Positions 61,550-64,000 of a stretch of 64,000 nt of DNA are shown here, piece by piece. The notes beneath the pieces are model-generated. The model made no database searches. It was not told the origin of the DNA and was given only the letters and a program-made list of their open reading frames with translations. Position 1 is the first letter of the stretch. Each line of letters starts with the position of its first letter. Source of the stretch: Polycladomyces zharkentensis (lineage in GTDB: Bacteria > Bacillota > Bacilli > Thermoactinomycetales > JIR-001); assembly GCF_016938855.1 (NCBI RefSeq), contig NZ_JAFHAP010000008.1, forward strand, positions 372,280-436,279. Direction: 5' to 3'. Position numbers and translations under genes: made by a program.

Positions 61550-62761
61550 TTATGCATAAGAATGGAGGCCGGCGATCACCAGGTTGATCACAATCAGATT
61601 CAACATGATGATGACAAATCCGATCACCGCCATCCAGGAGGACTTCAGCCCGTGCCAACCACGGGAAAGGCGCAAATGCAGATAGGCACTGTAAAACAAC
61701 CAGGTGATGAGCGCCCATACTTCTTTGGGGTCCCATCCCCAAAAACGCCCCCATGCTTCCTGGGCCCATATCATGGCGAAAATCAGGCCGCCCAGCGTGA
61801 AGATGGGGAATCCGATGGCGATGGCACGATAGCTGATTTCATCGGCTATCTCCAACGAAATGTTTTTCACCATGGGATAAAGCAGCTCACTGATCCGTCT
61901 GCGTGCCGCCAACCGGATCAAACCGTAGAGAACCAAACCGGACAACACCGACCAAATCACCGAGTTAAACTTGCGGGCCGCTTCCTGTCCCTGCATCCAG
62001 GACGGCGCTTCAAACAACGGTTGCGTCATCCCCAAAAATGGCTGCATCCGCAACACTTCTCCGCCGTTCGGTCCCACGATTGGCGGCATTTCGTACACCT
62101 GCACCAATTGCTGCCCTTCAAAGGTGTGCTGGATCTCCGCATGATAACCGGCCATCGAAAACGCAAAGCTGGTGAGGATAAAGCCGATCAGCATCACCAA
62201 CAGGAGAAGGGTTCCCTCCAATACGGCAGCACCGGTGGTTCCCCGTTCGTGACCGACAGCACCGATCAGATAAATCAAACCGGCCACGAATCCGACGATG
62301 AACGCTCCTTCCCCCAGTGCGGTGGTGGTGACGTGGATGAACAGCCAATAACTTTGCAACGCCGGGATCAACGGCTCCACTTCCCGCGGAAACACGGAAG
62401 CGTATGCCAACATGATCACCGCGATCGGCATGGCAAACGCCCCGAGCACAACCGTCCGATACATGTAGAAAATGACAATGAACGCAAGCACGATCGTAAA
62501 CGAGAGGAACGATGCGAATTCAAACATGTTGCTGGTGGGAAAATGGCCGCCGATGATGATCCGCGTGATGATGAACATCACTTGAAACAACACGCCCACA
62601 ATGGTGAGCATGATGCCCAACCGGGACCATCGCCTTACGTGAACCTCTTCACCCGTACTCCACTTTTTCCCCACGATGGCGATGACAAACACGACCGAAG
62701 CCAACACGTACAAAAAAAACGTACACAACAGCAGATTTTCCATTACTTTTTCCCAAACCAT
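61550..62761 (-). CDS. resC: Cytochrome c biogenesis protein ResC (CcsA/CcsB family)
   Basis: 403 residues with multiple membrane helices. The heme-handling WWD-type motif is visible as WGRFWGWDPKEVWALITW near residue 330. Partner of ResB in system II heme delivery to apocytochrome c. ATG 62761 follows AGGAGTG; an internal ATG six codons later is less likely. Confidence 0.94.
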   Translation of the reverse strand: MVWEKVMENLLLCTFFLYVLASVVFVIAIVGKKWSTGEEVHVRRWSRLGIMLTIVGVLFQVMFIITRIIIGGHFPTSNMFEFASFLSFTIVLAFIVIFYMYRTVVLGAFAMPIAVIMLAYASVFPREVEPLIPALQSYWLFIHVTTTALGEGAFIVGFVAGLIYLIGAVGHERGTTGAAVLEGTLLLLVMLIGFILTSFAFSMAGYHAEIQHTFEGQQLVQVYEMPPIVGPNGGEVLRMQPFLGMTQPLFEAPSWMQGQEAARKFNSVIWSVLSGLVLYGLIRLAARRRISELLYPMVKNISLEIADEISYRAIAIGFPIFTLGGLIFAMIWAQEAWGRFWGWDPKEVWALITWLFYSAYLHLRLSRGWHGLKSSWMAVIGFVIIMLNLIVINLVIAGLHSYA

Positions 62762-62767
62762 TTTTCA

Positions 62768-64000
62768 TCACTCCTGCCCAAGCTGGGTCAAAGACAACTT
62801 CAGGCCTGCCCGTTCAGCGATCTGTTCCACCTCGCGTTTCAGTCCGAACCAGTTTTTATTGGTATGAGCGCCCAAATACAGTCTGCCCTCGTGCCAACGC
62901 AGCCAGACCCGTCGATGTTGCCAGTAAAAGCCCATCACCAGACCGATCATACAGACCGCCGCGCCGAAAAAGATGACAGGCAAGCTTTTGTCCACGCGTA
63001 CCATCAGCCCGGACTGGTCAACCACCTGCAACCCGGTCATATTGATGTCATACCGATTGTTTCGATTGATATCGTCCAGGTTGGTCTGCGCAATCATCCA
63101 GGACTTCTCACCCTGCTTCAATTCCGGCGTGATCACCTCAAAAACGAAAGCCGGACGGTTGGGAAACTCCGATTTGGTCGCCGGTCGATCCCCTTCCATC
63201 GTAAAGTCGGGGAAATAGTTCAAAATCCGCACGGTTCCCCCGTTTTGAAGCGGATAGGACTCTTTGGGGTGATACAGATTGACGGTAAACGTACCGACGC
63301 TTTTTTTCGTCTTCTTATCCGTCACCGTCATCTGCAGCGATACGGGCTGGTTGGGCTGAAATCCCGACTGGAACAGCATCAAACCCTTGTATTCCATCGG
63401 ATGATTTACCATGATCATCTTGCGTGATACCGGTTCCAATCGCCCGGTCTGCGGATCTTGCCGCATCAGCGTGATATCTGATTTGTACTGTTTCACGGTC
63501 GGTTGGGCATTCTCCTTTTTGCCCGGCAGTTCTTTCGGATCGTAGAACTCCACTTCCGCCTTATTATTCTTCACATAATAGGGCATCTCCGGCACCTTGG
63601 CCATTTCGCCCTCACGCACCCATACAAACTGGTCCAGGTACCAACCGGGTACCAAGCGCAACAATGCACCAAACAAAAAGAGAATCAGCCCGATATGATT
63701 GATATAGGGGCCCCAACGGCTGATCCGTCCTTTCTCGGCCAGCAGGGCATGTCCTTCCCGGCGCACGTGAAAGCGCCGGTTTTGCAATTGGCTCGCCAAC
63801 CGGTCGAGCAATGCATCCCGTTCTTCTTCAGGTACTTCCAGCGTATGACTCACTTTTTGGCGGGAAATAAACGAGAGGTCCTTGGTCACTTGCTGGTTTT
63901 TCAACGCTTTGTACAGCGGGATCACGCGATCCAGGCTGCATACGACCAATGAGATGCCGATCATGGCCAGCAAGGTGACATACCACCATGAATCATACAT
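62768..64000 (-). CDS. resB: Cytochrome c biogenesis protein ResB, N-terminus missing
   Basis: 410 residues to the window edge; the true start lies beyond 64000. MYDSWWYVTLLAMIGISLVVCSLDR is an internal ResB helix, and ISRWGPYINHIGLILFLFGALLRL another. A large extracytoplasmic part and a final helix (VIFFGAAVCMIGLVMGFYW) follow. It works with ResC to export heme. It is 6 nt from resC. The first part and resA are outside the window. Confidence 0.94.
   Translation of the reverse strand: MYDSWWYVTLLAMIGISLVVCSLDRVIPLYKALKNQQVTKDLSFISRQKVSHTLEVPEEERDALLDRLASQLQNRRFHVRREGHALLAEKGRISRWGPYINHIGLILFLFGALLRLVPGWYLDQFVWVREGEMAKVPEMPYYVKNNKAEVEFYDPKELPGKKENAQPTVKQYKSDITLMRQDPQTGRLEPVSRKMIMVNHPMEYKGLMLFQSGFQPNQPVSLQMTVTDKKTKKSVGTFTVNLYHPKESYPLQNGGTVRILNYFPDFTMEGDRPATKSEFPNRPAFVFEVITPELKQGEKSWMIAQTNLDDINRNNRYDINMTGLQVVDQSGLMVRVDKSLPVIFFGAAVCMIGLVMGFYWQHRRVWLRWHEGRLYLGAHTNKNWFGLKREVEQIAERAGLKLSLTQLGQE

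Noticed and set aside
61562-63427. 621-codon plus-strand open frame across resC and resB
   Set aside because: Antisense to two recognised membrane proteins; the translation is His/Asp-rich as expected for the complement of hydrophobic codons.

Overview
The window looks like chromosomal DNA of a Bacillales bacterium. Gene order matches the Bacillus subtilis segment resDE-resBC ... rpsA-cmk-ypeB-sleB-ypdA-gudB-ypbH ... der-gpsA-spoIVA-hbs-mtrA-mtrB-hepS-menG-hepT-ndk-aroF-aroB-aroH-trpE. By eye the base composition is a little above 50% GC. Spore genes (spoIVA, sleB, ypeB, YIEGIA), a futalosine-type menaquinone set and a form I CO dehydrogenase together suggest a thermoactinomycete-like spore former. 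That placement is inference; no 16S gene is present.
Layout. (1) 1-2908: trpE (first 15 codons), aroH, aroB and aroC on the minus strand, with a complete TRAP-type trp leader (promoter, 11 NAG-like triplets, terminator) between aroH and trpE. (2) 2909-6720: an insertion relative to B. subtilis, holding decayed tnpB sequence and a redox/catechol locus (HxlR regulator with Cys7, diverging from doxX, an extradiol dioxygenase and pirin). (3) 6721-13858: ndk, hepT, mqnA, ubiX, ubiA, menG, hepS, a small membrane protein gene and mtrB (TRAP), then tRNA-Pro and folE. The middle of this run is a quinone operon joining prenyl-chain synthesis to late futalosine-pathway steps. (4) 14035-25842: hup, spoIVA, yphF, yphE-like, a lone plus-strand Arg/Pro-rich gene, gpsA, plsY, der, two unknowns, the YIEGIA pair, yphA and rpsA. 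(5) 26089-36864: a small membrane protein gene, plsC, cmk, ypeB, sleB, ypdA, gudB, a bshB-type deacetylase, a mecA homologue, four tRNAs (Cys, Trp, Met, Ser), CPBP protease, ferredoxin and rhodanese. (6) 37035-52110: ppa and moaA, then a molybdenum hydroxylase island (mocA, two xdhC parts, coxE, coxD, coxG, coxF-YHS, coxL, coxS, coxM), an oxalate decarboxylase-like bicupin and an orphan gene. (7) 52381-64000: UvrD-type helicase; a serine T-box leader ahead of a class V aminotransferase and serA; an SDR gene; resE, resD, resC and resB (partial).
How it fits together. The TRAP protein encoded at 12790-13017 probably controls the leader at 130-280. The quinone operon, CO dehydrogenase and Res cytochrome c system together describe a flexible respiratory chain. 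The CO dehydrogenase large subunit carries the form I AYRCSFR loop. The most original feature is a CoxF-like maturation protein fused to a Cys-rich YHS domain, which could deliver copper to the Mo-S-Cu centre. Most of the window is otherwise conserved housekeeping sequence.
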